NCBI GenBank assembly: GCA_964386865.1
Contig: CAYLUN010000007.1
Location: forward strand, 62,001-126,000
Reading direction: 5' to 3'
Origin: CAYLUN01 sp964386865
Lineage (GTDB): Bacteria; Verrucomicrobiota; Kiritimatiellia; RFP12; UBA1067
DNA length: 64,000 nucleotides
Shown: positions 24,947 through 33,595 of the stretch, piece after piece
How the letters are laid out: the number at the start of each line of letters is the position of its first letter
Position numbering within the stretch: position 1 is the stretch's first letter
Notes under the pieces: model-generated
Seen by the model: only the letters and a program-made list of their open reading frames with translations
What the model was told of the DNA's origin: nothing
Database searches by the model: none
Position numbers and translations under genes: made by a program

Positions 24947-27900
24947 ATGACTGCACGGATTATGCATGAGGCGCGTTTAGGCATTGTTGCGGGGACAATG
25001 ATGTTTTTCTTCTCGCTGGGCGGTTTTGCCGCTGCTCCAGATTTTGTCACGAAAACAGCCTCGTTTTGGCTCGATGCCGAATGCGCAAGCTCCTTCGTGA
25101 TAAAGAATGACAACGTGTCGGAATGGCGTGATACGCGCTTTGACGGAAAGTCGTTCGCCAAGGTCGCGACCCTTCAGGGGAAGGCCCAGTTGGTGAAAGA
25201 CAATCTGCTGGGCAACAAGCCGTATGTCTGGCTGCGTGCGGGCAACTATTTCTCGTTTGCTGACGAAACGAAAATTCGCGCTGTCTTTTGGGTGATTCGA
25301 GCGGATGCCCACAATGCATTTATATTGGGTCGGATTGGCGGTCACGCGGGGTATTATGATTTTCATCGGAATATTGATAGCGGGAACGGTGAGCTTTGGG
25401 ATCGCAACTATGCCGCAAACGGAATACGGAACGGGGCGACCTACTTCAATGGGACTCCGATTGACGGAACCGAGTATGAGTTGAACAACAGTTTCAATCT
25501 GATCTCTGTTGTTGCCTCTGAGCCCCTTGCCGCAAACACCTTGGCCGCTGACCGCAGCGTCGCGCGCTCCGGCAATATTCGTGTGGCCGAGCTGATCCTG
25601 TTTGACAGCGTTCCGTCGGAGGAGCAGCGTCTGCAAGTTGAGAAGTACCTCGTAACGAAATGGGGACTCGCTGATTATGGGAAGACAATCTCAAAAGCGG
25701 GTTCCGTATCACTGCTTGCAACTTGGCTTGAACCTGCTGCGCCTGGCAAGAACTACCCGGAGGGCGAAGCGACACGGCAATGGGGCGTTTTGGAGCATGA
25801 TTTGAAAAAGACGGACCGCTTTAAGCAGTTTGCGTCTGAGACCTATTGTCCGGAAGCCTTGGTGACACTCGAAGATAGAGATCCGCTGACCATTCTGCTA
25901 CGCCGTACGCAGGCCTTGTTAAAGGATATTCAAGCGCTGCGGAATGCTCCTGCATTGGAGCCGGAGACAAAAGCACTCGCGGATATCACCGCGCGAGCAA
26001 AAGCCGCTTCTGAACTCGAACGGCGTCAGTTGTTTGATGAGGCGCTTGTTTTGCGTCGCAAAATTGCCTTCTCCAATCCGCTGCTCGACTTTAAAGAGCT
26101 CCTTTTCATCAAGCGCGATTTATCACAGGTCATGCAGCACTGCTGCGATCAGTACTATGGACAACAACAGCGGAGCGGAGGCGGTTTGTTTGTCCTTTCG
26201 GACCCCTTTGGCGACTCGCCCGCGATTCGCGATGTGCTGGCAGGCTCGAAGCTTGCTTTTGGAACCCGGAAAGAGATGGGCAAGGATGGCGGCTCCGTTC
26301 TTTCGCCGGCACTGTCGTATGATGGCAAGATGATCGCCTTTGCCTACGTGGAAGGTCAAGGGAGCCGGCAACACATTTCACATCTCGATCACGCCAATAA
26401 CGGGCACTGGGATAAGGGCTTTTGTTATCACCTGTTCACGGTGGGCTCTGACGGCTCCAAGCTCACGCAGATCACGGACGGGACCTTCAATGATTTTTCT
26501 CCCTGCTTTACGCCGGCAGGCCGCCTCGCTTTTATCTCTGAACGCCGCGGCGGCTATCTGCGGTGCGGTCGTCGTTGCCCCAACTTTACGATGTTCGATA
26601 TGGCTGTGGATGGAACGGATATCCGTTGCCTCAGCTTCCATGAAACGAATGAATGGTCTCCTTCGATCACGCATGACGGGATGTTGCTGTGGACGCGCTG
26701 GGATTATGTGGACCGCCATGGGTGTACCGCCCATCATCCCTGGATCACATCGCCTGACGGCCGTAACCCGCGCCCGATACACGGAAACTACTCCTTCCGC
26801 TTCAAACGCGCCGACATGGAGATGGACACCCGCGCCATTCCAAATTCGCACTGCTTTGTTGCAACAGGGGCGCCGCATCACGGGCAAGCGTTTGGCTCGT
26901 TCGTGGTGATTGATCCGCGCGTGGCGGATGATGATGCCATGGCGCCTGTCAAGCGCTTAACCCCCGATGCAGGATTCCCGGAAACCCAAGGGGGGTCTCA
27001 AAGCTATGGAACCGCGTGGCCGTTGAGTGACGCCTATTATCTCGCTGCCTATGAACCTGCCGAAGCTCGCATGGGCGGAAAGAAACTGACGTTTGGACTT
27101 TATCTCGTCGACAAATTTGGCAACAAGGAACTGATTTACCGTGACCCGCAGATAGCCTGCTTAAGCCCCATGCCGCTCCGCGCCGAGAAGCGGCCACCGA
27201 TTATTCCCGAGCAACGTATCGCTGCTGTTCCTGCTGCGAAGCGTCAGCCGTGCGACTGGCAATCGGAGGCCCGTGGAGAAGGCACCGTTACCATTGCGGA
27301 TGTTTATAAGAGCTTCTTGCCGTGGCCCGAAGACGGCAAGAAGATCACGTCGCTTCGGATCTGGCAAATCTATCCGGCCTCTCTCGGTACAGCCGAACTC
27401 TCACATCGCACCGGCATCCAGATCAAGGAAGGCTTCGACTCCGTCAATCTCGTGCGTACCGTTGTCGGAACCGTGCCGGTCGAAGCCGATGGAAGCGCCT
27501 ACTTCAAGGTGCCGACAGGCTATGAGATTTTCTTCCAAGCGCTGGATGAAAAGGGAGCCGCTGTTCAGTCCATGCGTTCCACGACCGCGTTGGTCCCTGG
27601 CGAACAGCTCTCCTGCCAAGGCTGCCATGAGCCGAAGGGCATTGCACCCGAACGTCTGCCTGTTGCGACACCGCTGGCGATGAAACGCGCCGTCTCAATC
27701 CCCAAACCCGGACCGGAGGGAACGCTTCCGTTCAGTTATCCCAAGCTTGTCCAGCCGGTACTCGATAAGAATTGCGTCAGTTGTCATGCGGAGAAAATTA
27801 GACAGGCGAAGCCAGGTGAGAAGCTTCCGCCACGCTTGGATAGCGAGGTCAAAGGGGCCTATTTCACCTCCTATGTCAATCTGGCGGAGACCTACGGCTT

Positions 27901-28153
27901 TGTCTCGTATGGTGCTGGAAAAGATTTTAATTCGCCGAAGTTTTATCGTACGTATCCCGGCCAGTTTGGCGCGCGCGCCTCCAAGCTGTATCCGATGCTG
28001 ACGCAGGGACATAAAGGCGTGAAGCTAACCCCTGACGAGATGGAACGCATCGTCATTTGGCTGGATTCCGTCTGCCAGTTCTACGGTGTCTATGAAAAAG
28101 AGGGCGGCGAGAAGCAACTGCGCTGTGAATATGCGGAACCAACATTGAAGTGA
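24947..28153 (+). CDS. LamG/HzsA-like di-heme c-type cytochrome
   Basis: A 1068-residue exported protein. Signal peptide: MMFFFSLGGFAAAP. Residues about 30-230 are a concanavalin/LamG-like domain (TASFWLDAECASSFV, VEKYLVTKWGLADYG). Residues about 400-800 resemble the middle domain of hydrazine synthase alpha subunit (HzsA-related), with TolB-like propeller strands (SPALSYDGKMIAFAYVEG, FISERRGGYLRCGR, LWTRWDYVDRHG). The C-terminal region carries two heme c motifs, Cys890-Gln-Gly-Cys893-His and Cys943-Val-Ser-Cys946-His. HzsA-related proteins are frequent in PVC genomes that do not do anammox, where their function is unknown. An upstream GTG 24920 is possible. It lies 23 bases after the GxGYxYP gene, suggesting a linked extracytoplasmic role in sugar or glycan oxidation. 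Confidence 0.82.
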   Translation: MTARIMHEARLGIVAGTMMFFFSLGGFAAAPDFVTKTASFWLDAECASSFVIKNDNVSEWRDTRFDGKSFAKVATLQGKAQLVKDNLLGNKPYVWLRAGNYFSFADETKIRAVFWVIRADAHNAFILGRIGGHAGYYDFHRNIDSGNGELWDRNYAANGIRNGATYFNGTPIDGTEYELNNSFNLISVVASEPLAANTLAADRSVARSGNIRVAELILFDSVPSEEQRLQVEKYLVTKWGLADYGKTISKAGSVSLLATWLEPAAPGKNYPEGEATRQWGVLEHDLKKTDRFKQFASETYCPEALVTLEDRDPLTILLRRTQALLKDIQALRNAPALEPETKALADITARAKAASELERRQLFDEALVLRRKIAFSNPLLDFKELLFIKRDLSQVMQHCCDQYYGQQQRSGGGLFVLSDPFGDSPAIRDVLAGSKLAFGTRKEMGKDGGSVLSPALSYDGKMIAFAYVEGQGSRQHISHLDHANNGHWDKGFCYHLFTVGSDGSKLTQITDGTFNDFSPCFTPAGRLAFISERRGGYLRCGRRCPNFTMFDMAVDGTDIRCLSFHETNEWSPSITHDGMLLWTRWDYVDRHGCTAHHPWITSPDGRNPRPIHGNYSFRFKRADMEMDTRAIPNSHCFVATGAPHHGQAFGSFVVIDPRVADDDAMAPVKRLTPDAGFPETQGGSQSYGTAWPLSDAYYLAAYEPAEARMGGKKLTFGLYLVDKFGNKELIYRDPQIACLSPMPLRAEKRPPIIPEQRIAAVPAAKRQPCDWQSEARGEGTVTIADVYKSFLPWPEDGKKITSLRIWQIYPASLGTAELSHRTGIQIKEGFDSVNLVRTVVGTVPVEADGSAYFKVPTGYEIFFQALDEKGAAVQSMRSTTALVPGEQLSCQGCHEPKGIAPERLPVATPLAMKRAVSIPKPGPEGTLPFSYPKLVQPVLDKNCVSCHAEKIRQAKPGEKLPPRLDSEVKGAYFTSYVNLAETYGFVSYGAGKDFNSPKFYRTYPGQFGARASKLYPMLTQGHKGVKLTPDEMERIVIWLDSVCQFYGVYEKEGGEKQLRCEYAEPTLK

Positions 28154-28178
28154 CGTTATCGACAAGTCGAGGGGGCGC

Positions 28179-29630
28179 GTGCCGATAGAGAAAACAACAG
28201 CGGTTGTGGGCGACGTTGCCCCTGCCGCCGACCGTGTGCCGCTGAAGGTGAAGATCGGCTACGGCGCGGGGGGCATATCGGACTATTTGACTTACACCGT
28301 GCCGCAGAATATGGCGACGCCCATTTACGCGCGCGAATGCGGCATGGATCCGGCCATTCTGGGTATCGCGATGGCTATCCCGCGTGCGATCGCCGCGCTG
28401 TCCGATGCGGTGATGGGCGGCATCTCCGACAATGCGCGGACGCGGTGGGGGCGGCGCAAGCCCTTCATTCTTGCCGGCATGATCCTTTGCGCGTTCTTGC
28501 TGCCGGCGCTCTGGGCTCCCGCTTTGCTCAACGGGTTGCTGGGGCCGAAGTGGGGGATGTTTGCCACCGTCGGCGGACTGACGGCGCTTTACACGGTGTT
28601 TTACTCGGTTTTCTATGTGCCGTATCTGGCGCTCGGCTATGAGCTGACAGCGGATTATCACGAGCGCACTCGCGTTCAGGCTTGGAAAGGGTATATGTCC
28701 GGCATCGCCTTCTTCCTGCCGAACTTCTTTTATTTGTTTTGCCGCCAGTTCTCGAGCATGACGGTCGGCGTGCGCTGGCTGAGCGTGCTGGCAGGGGCTG
28801 TGATGGTGGCAGGCGCGTTAATGACGGTGGGAACTTGCCAGGAGAAGGCGCGGGGTTCGGCGCAGGCGCGGATGCCGCTGCGCGAGGCGCTCGCTCTGAC
28901 GGTCAGGAACAAGGCCTTCCTTATGCTTCAGGCGGCGGTCCTCTTTCTCATGCTGGGGGTTTGCTGCGGTGGGTCGGCCGGGTTCTTCCTGCTGCTGGAC
29001 TATGTGTGCGGGGGCGACCAGACGCGCTATGGGCTGCTTGTTGCGGTGAGCGGCAGCGTTCAGAACGTCATGACCTACGCGGGTGTGGCGCTGGGGGTCT
29101 ACTGCTCCGTGCGTCTTGGGAAGAAAATGACGGCTGCGGCAGGGTGCGTGTCAGTCTTGGCCGGGGTGGCGGCGATGTCCGTTTTTTTGGCCCCTTTCCA
29201 GTCCTGGCTGCCGCAGTTGCCGCTCAGGTTCCATCCTTACCTCTCCATGATCCCGGGGATACTGATGAATCTCGGACTACAGGGCTGCACGCTGATGTTC
29301 GCTTCGATGACGGCGGACATCTGCGACGAGGACGAGCGTGTCACCGGGCTGCGGCGCGAAGGGGCCTATGCGGCGATGGCCGGTTTTCTCAGCAAGCTGG
29401 CGGGCGTCCTGATGATGGGGATGAGCGGGCTGATCCCGTGGCTGGTCGGCTACCATGCGGCGGACCGCGTGCCGACAGAGGCGCAACTGTTCAACATGAA
29501 GTGGATTCTGATCGTTGCGCAGGGCGGGATCGTTCTGATCTCGCTTCTGTTCATTCTGCTGTATCCGCTGACGCGTGAACGGGCTCTCGAAACCCGCAGG
29601 GTGCTGGACACGAGAAAACGGGCTTGCTAA
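28179..29630 (+). CDS. GPH-family sugar:cation symporter (MFS)
   Basis: A 483-residue inner-membrane protein with about 12 hydrophobic helices. The start is GTG 28179, 25 bases after the cytochrome gene. The N-terminal IGYGAGGISDYLTYTVPQNM and the cytosolic loop SDNARTRWGRRKPFI are signatures of the glycoside-pentoside-hexuronide:cation symporter family (MelB/XynB type). It would import the oligosaccharide or glycoside released by the secreted enzymes nearby. The regulator that follows begins 24 bases later, so regulator and transporter are co-transcribed. Confidence 0.85.
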   Translation: MPIEKTTAVVGDVAPAADRVPLKVKIGYGAGGISDYLTYTVPQNMATPIYARECGMDPAILGIAMAIPRAIAALSDAVMGGISDNARTRWGRRKPFILAGMILCAFLLPALWAPALLNGLLGPKWGMFATVGGLTALYTVFYSVFYVPYLALGYELTADYHERTRVQAWKGYMSGIAFFLPNFFYLFCRQFSSMTVGVRWLSVLAGAVMVAGALMTVGTCQEKARGSAQARMPLREALALTVRNKAFLMLQAAVLFLMLGVCCGGSAGFFLLLDYVCGGDQTRYGLLVAVSGSVQNVMTYAGVALGVYCSVRLGKKMTAAAGCVSVLAGVAAMSVFLAPFQSWLPQLPLRFHPYLSMIPGILMNLGLQGCTLMFASMTADICDEDERVTGLRREGAYAAMAGFLSKLAGVLMMGMSGLIPWLVGYHAADRVPTEAQLFNMKWILIVAQGGIVLISLLFILLYPLTRERALETRRVLDTRKRAC

Positions 29631-29654
29631 AGTGTGGTTTGGGTCAGGGGGAAC

Positions 29655-30794
29655 ATGCGCAAGAATAAACGCAAGTCGGTGCTGCTGGCGCTGGGCTGGT
29701 ACGTGCACGAGATCAATATGGGCGTCGCGCGCTATGCGCGTGAGGCCGGCTGGATTCTTGAAGACATGGCCAGCCACTCGGGCAACGTGCCGCCTTCCTG
29801 GAAAGGCGACGGCATTATCACGCTGATTTCCGACCGGAACCAAGTGGGGCTGATCGACTCTGTCGCCAAGGCCGGTTTACCGGTCGTCAACCTCTCCGAC
29901 CAGCTACCCGAGCTGCCTTATCCGCGTGTGCTGCCCGACAATGACGCCATCGGGCGTGTGGCGTCGCAGGAGTTTCTGAGCCGGGGTTTCGAGCACTTCG
30001 CCTTTCTGGTTCTGGGCAGTGACGCGCCGGTCGTGCAGGAGCGCATGGGCGGGTTCCGGGCATTGGCGGAGCAGGCTGGAAAACGGTTCTACGAGATCGA
30101 CTTTACGCCGCACTGGCAGGAGCCGCAGGCGTATAACAACCTGTTGCCCTGGCTCGGGCGGCAACTCAAGAAACTGCCCAAGCCGCTGGCGGTCATGGCG
30201 CAATACGATGCCGAGGCGAACTATGTGGTGCGCGCGTGCCTGGACGTAGGAATCGAGGTGCCTGATCAGGTGGCGGTTATCGGCGCTGACAACGACCTGA
30301 TCTACAGCGAGCTGGGGCCGGTGCCCCTTACAAGCGTCGTCAGCAACCGGGAGGCGCTGGGTTACGAGGGCGCGGCACTGCTCGATCACTTGATGCATGG
30401 CGGCCACGCTCCGGAGCAACCTAAACGGATCGCGCCGAGCGGACTCGTGTTGCGCAGGAGCAGTGATGTGTTCACAGTGGAGGACGAGTCGCTGCGCCGC
30501 GCCCTCAACTTCATTGCGAGGCACTTGACCGAGCCTTTTACTATCGAAGATGTGGTTGGCGTGTCAGGCGCGTCAAGGCGCAGTCTTTACAACAAGTTCA
30601 ACGGGTATTTGGGGCACTCCATTCAGCGCGAAATCATGCGCCAGCGTTTGAACAGGGCGAAACAGATGCTATGCAACACGCGGGAGAAGGTTCAAAGCGT
30701 GGCCGCGGCCTGTGGTTTCGAAGACGGCATGAGTTTGGCAAAGGCCTTCAGGTCTTATGAGAACGTTACGCCCAGCCAGTTGAGGGTGCAGTAA
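29655..30794 (+). CDS. XylR-like transcriptional regulator (LacI-type sensor + AraC DNA-binding domain)
   Basis: A 379-residue cytoplasmic regulator. Residues about 5-275 form a periplasmic-binding-protein-like sugar sensor (VLLALGWYVHEINMGVARYA, VAVIGADNDLIYSELGPVPL). Residues about 285-379 are an AraC-type double helix-turn-helix (FTIEDVVGVSGASRRSLYNK, then VAAACGFEDGMSLAKAFRSY). This is the architecture of E. coli XylR. The start at ATG 29655 follows an AGGGGGA ribosome site. It would sense a monosaccharide and control the adjacent transporter and glycoside genes. Confidence 0.9.
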   Translation: MRKNKRKSVLLALGWYVHEINMGVARYAREAGWILEDMASHSGNVPPSWKGDGIITLISDRNQVGLIDSVAKAGLPVVNLSDQLPELPYPRVLPDNDAIGRVASQEFLSRGFEHFAFLVLGSDAPVVQERMGGFRALAEQAGKRFYEIDFTPHWQEPQAYNNLLPWLGRQLKKLPKPLAVMAQYDAEANYVVRACLDVGIEVPDQVAVIGADNDLIYSELGPVPLTSVVSNREALGYEGAALLDHLMHGGHAPEQPKRIAPSGLVLRRSSDVFTVEDESLRRALNFIARHLTEPFTIEDVVGVSGASRRSLYNKFNGYLGHSIQREIMRQRLNRAKQMLCNTREKVQSVAAACGFEDGMSLAKAFRSYENVTPSQLRVQ

Positions 30795-30902
30795 AGACTC
30801 AAATAGGCTTGCCTGGCGTGGGATATCCAAGAGCGAGCGGGGCGCTGGACATGTCGGCGCTGGGCATGCTATCTTCAACGTGATCGTGATAAGGACACCC
30901 CT

Positions 30903-32207
30903 ATGTTACACGACCCGAGCCATCACACGCCGCCGCCTCAGGCCGTAGAGGTCATTCTTGAGCAACGGGACAAGGCTATCTTGCGCGGCTTGGCCTCCGA
31001 ACTGGCTGAGGTCGCTGCGCTACCGGTACACCGGGAGAAGGCGCGCCTCTGGCAGCGGCTCAACGATTTGCAGTCGGATCGCCCTCTGGTGTGGATCAAC
31101 GAGATCTGCTGGAACGAGATGAACGTCGGCGACGAGCTGACGCTGGCGTGCGGGCACCCGTGGGCCCGCGATCAGGAGCGCGAGCTTAGGCGGACGCTCT
31201 ACCAGTGGCGCCACCTGCCGGGGGATATGGTCGTGAGCGACTACCTGGCCTGCCCGCTGCTGTTCCACAGCACCGATTTCGGCATCGTGGAGGACGTCGA
31301 CATCGTGAGGACCTCCGCGGACGGCGACGTGGTCTCGCGCCACTTCAACGTGCAGATCAGGGGCTTCGACGACTTGGCGAAGATCGGGATGCCGCAGGTT
31401 AGCCATGACCCGCGCGCGACCGAGCTTCACTACCAGGCCATGTGCGACGTCTATGCCGGGATCATGCCGGTCAGAAAGGTCGGCCAGACGCACATCTGGT
31501 TTACGCCGTGGGATTACCTGATCCGCTGGTGGGGCGTCGAACAGGCGATGCTGGATATGATCGACCGCCCGGAGCTCGTGCATGCGGGAGTCGAGCGGAT
31601 GGTGGACGCGTGGATGGCGGAGCTTGACCAGCTGGAGCGGATGAACCTTCTTGCGCTGGACTGCGGCAATACCCGCATCGGCTCCGGAGGATACGGCTAC
31701 ACCAGTCAGTTGCCCGGCAAGGAGTTTGATTCGGGCTGGGTTAGGGCTCACAACATGTGGGGCTGTTCGAACGCGCAGATCTTTTCCGAAGTCTCGCCGC
31801 AGATGCACTGGGACTTCGCGATTGAGCACGACCTGCGCTGGCTCAAGCGCTGGGGGCTGGTCTACTACGGGTGCTGCGAGCCGCTGAGCGGCAAAGTCGA
31901 TCTCCTGCGCCGCATCCCGAACCTGCGCAAGATCTCCGCCAGCCCGTGGTGCGACTCGCGGAAGATCGTGGAGAAGGTGGGCGGCGACTATGTCCTGAGC
32001 CGCAAGCCGAGCCCCGCGATCTTTGCGGAGGACGGCTGGAACCCGGATCGCGCCCGCGCCGAATTGGTCGAGTTTCTTGAGCTGGCTCGCGGCGGGTGCC
32101 ACGTCGAGCTGATCATGAAGGATATCTCGACCGTACGCGGGCATCCCGAGCGCCTGTGGGATTGGGCCCGGATCGCCATGGAGGTTGCGAATGAGCACGC
32201 AAGCTGA
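30903..32207 (+). CDS. Uroporphyrinogen-decarboxylase-like protein (corrinoid methyltransferase-like)
   Basis: 434 residues, no signal peptide. The fold and blocks match URO-D-like proteins abundant in PVC genomes: IWFTPWDYLIRWWGVEQAML, YYGCCEPLSGKVDLLRRIPN, LRKISASPWCDSRKI and ELIMKDISTVRGHPERLWDW. In related MtaA/CmuA methyltransferases a His-x-Cys...Cys set binds zinc. Here the equivalent site reads Tyr-Gly-Cys-Cys-Glu, so zinc binding is uncertain. The family is not expected to make heme in this setting; demethylation of O-methyl sugars or another one-carbon transfer has been proposed for such clusters. The FucP-like gene starts inside its last codons (17-base overlap), so the two are tightly coupled. 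Confidence 0.8.
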   Translation: MLHDPSHHTPPPQAVEVILEQRDKAILRGLASELAEVAALPVHREKARLWQRLNDLQSDRPLVWINEICWNEMNVGDELTLACGHPWARDQERELRRTLYQWRHLPGDMVVSDYLACPLLFHSTDFGIVEDVDIVRTSADGDVVSRHFNVQIRGFDDLAKIGMPQVSHDPRATELHYQAMCDVYAGIMPVRKVGQTHIWFTPWDYLIRWWGVEQAMLDMIDRPELVHAGVERMVDAWMAELDQLERMNLLALDCGNTRIGSGGYGYTSQLPGKEFDSGWVRAHNMWGCSNAQIFSEVSPQMHWDFAIEHDLRWLKRWGLVYYGCCEPLSGKVDLLRRIPNLRKISASPWCDSRKIVEKVGGDYVLSRKPSPAIFAEDGWNPDRARAELVEFLELARGGCHVELIMKDISTVRGHPERLWDWARIAMEVANEHAS

Positions 32208-33567
32208 TCCGTTCCCGAAAGGACTGGGCCTCGGCGGCATGTTCCGCACGGCGGACGGGAAGAGCGTGCTGGTGACCTTTCTGCTGGTCTGCTGCCTGTT
32301 CTGCCTCTCCGGATTGTGCAACGGGATGATCGATGTGCTGAACAAGCACTTCCAAAACTCGCTGCATGTGACCAAGGCTCAGTCCGCCCTGGTTCAGGGG
32401 TTCTGGTATGGCGGCTATTTCCTGCTCGCGCTCCCGGCTGGCCTCTTCGCCCGGCGGTTTGGCTACCGGGGCGGCATCCTCTTCGGCCTGTCGGTCATTA
32501 CGATCGGCTGCGCCTGCTTTGTTCCGGTGACGCGAATCGCGGGCTCGCAGATGACGGTTTTCACGGTGTTCCTTCTGGCGCTCGGACTGGTGGCGAGCGG
32601 CTTCACCTTCATCGAGACGATCGCCAACCCCTACGCCACGGTGCTCGGGCCGCCGGAGGCCGGCGTGGCTCGCATCAACCTCGCGCAGAGCTGTAACGCG
32701 GTCGGCTGGATCTTCGGGCCGCTTCTGGGTGGCTCCTTCATTCTGTCGAAGACGGGCGAGGCTAACACGAGCAACGCCAGCCTCTACGTTCCCTACCTGA
32801 TCGTGGCGGGCATCGTGGCGGTGCTGATCGTGGCCTTTGCGATCGCCCCGGTGCCCGAACTCCTCGCCCAGAGCCAAGCTGGCGGCGATGCGGAGGCGAC
32901 GTCGTCTGAACGGCCGCTGCACAAAGAGCGGCATTTCGTGCTGGCCATCGCGTCGCAGTTTCTTTACTGCGCCGCGCAGACCGGGATTTTCAGCTTCTTC
33001 ATCAACTACGTGAAAGATCCCGCCTACATGCCGACGCTGCCGGCAGGGATCGCCGGGCTTCTTCCTGAGAGCATGAAGTATCTCGATGGCGGCGCGTGGC
33101 ACATCACAGAGTACTGCGCCAGCGCGATGCTCTCCATGGCCTTTATCTTCTTCACGGTGGGGCGGTTTACCGGCAGCGCGATCCTGCGGTTCGCGCCCGC
33201 GCACCGCGTGCTGGGACTTTATGCGTTGTGCAACGTCGCGCTCATGGCGCTGATCGTGCTCGGCCTGGGCTGGATATCGGTGGCCGCGCTGATTCTGAGC
33301 TTCTTCTTCATGTCGATCATGTATCCCACCCATTTCGCGCTGGCAATTTACGGGCTCGGGGCGCGAACCAAGCTGGCCTCCTCGTGGATGGTGACCGCCA
33401 TTGTGGGCGGTTCGGTCATGCCGGTGCTGATGGGGTGGCTGGCGGACCGCAGCTCCATGCGCGTCGGATTTTTTATGCCGCTGGTCTGCTTTGTCTGCAT
33501 CATGCTGTACGGTTTCGGCTGGCAGCGGCTCTATCAGCCCAGGCAGGGATTTGGTTTGAAGGGGTAG
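32191..33567 (+). CDS. FucP-like sugar:H+ symporter (MFS)
   Basis: A 458-residue membrane protein with about 12 hydrophobic helices. The sequence follows the L-fucose permease (FucP) branch of the major facilitator superfamily: LSGLCNGMIDVLNKHFQNSL, FWYGGYFLLALPAGLFARRF, GFTFIETIANPYATVLGP, NLAQSCNAVGWIFGPLLGG. The ATG at 32191 is preceded by GGAGG with six-base spacing, inside the URO-D-like gene. L-fucose is a plausible substrate because the next gene is an alpha-L-fucosidase, but FucP-like proteins also carry other hexoses; this part is inference. Confidence 0.85.
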   Translation: MSTQADPFPKGLGLGGMFRTADGKSVLVTFLLVCCLFCLSGLCNGMIDVLNKHFQNSLHVTKAQSALVQGFWYGGYFLLALPAGLFARRFGYRGGILFGLSVITIGCACFVPVTRIAGSQMTVFTVFLLALGLVASGFTFIETIANPYATVLGPPEAGVARINLAQSCNAVGWIFGPLLGGSFILSKTGEANTSNASLYVPYLIVAGIVAVLIVAFAIAPVPELLAQSQAGGDAEATSSERPLHKERHFVLAIASQFLYCAAQTGIFSFFINYVKDPAYMPTLPAGIAGLLPESMKYLDGGAWHITEYCASAMLSMAFIFFTVGRFTGSAILRFAPAHRVLGLYALCNVALMALIVLGLGWISVAALILSFFFMSIMYPTHFALAIYGLGARTKLASSWMVTAIVGGSVMPVLMGWLADRSSMRVGFFMPLVCFVCIMLYGFGWQRLYQPRQGFGLKG

Positions 33568-33595
33568 GCCGAGCACACAGAATAGGGAAACGACA

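Noticed and set aside
24947..28153. Anammox hydrazine synthase
   Set aside because: Only an alpha-subunit-like protein is present, without beta/gamma subunits or other anammox genes. HzsA-related proteins occur widely in PVC bacteria.
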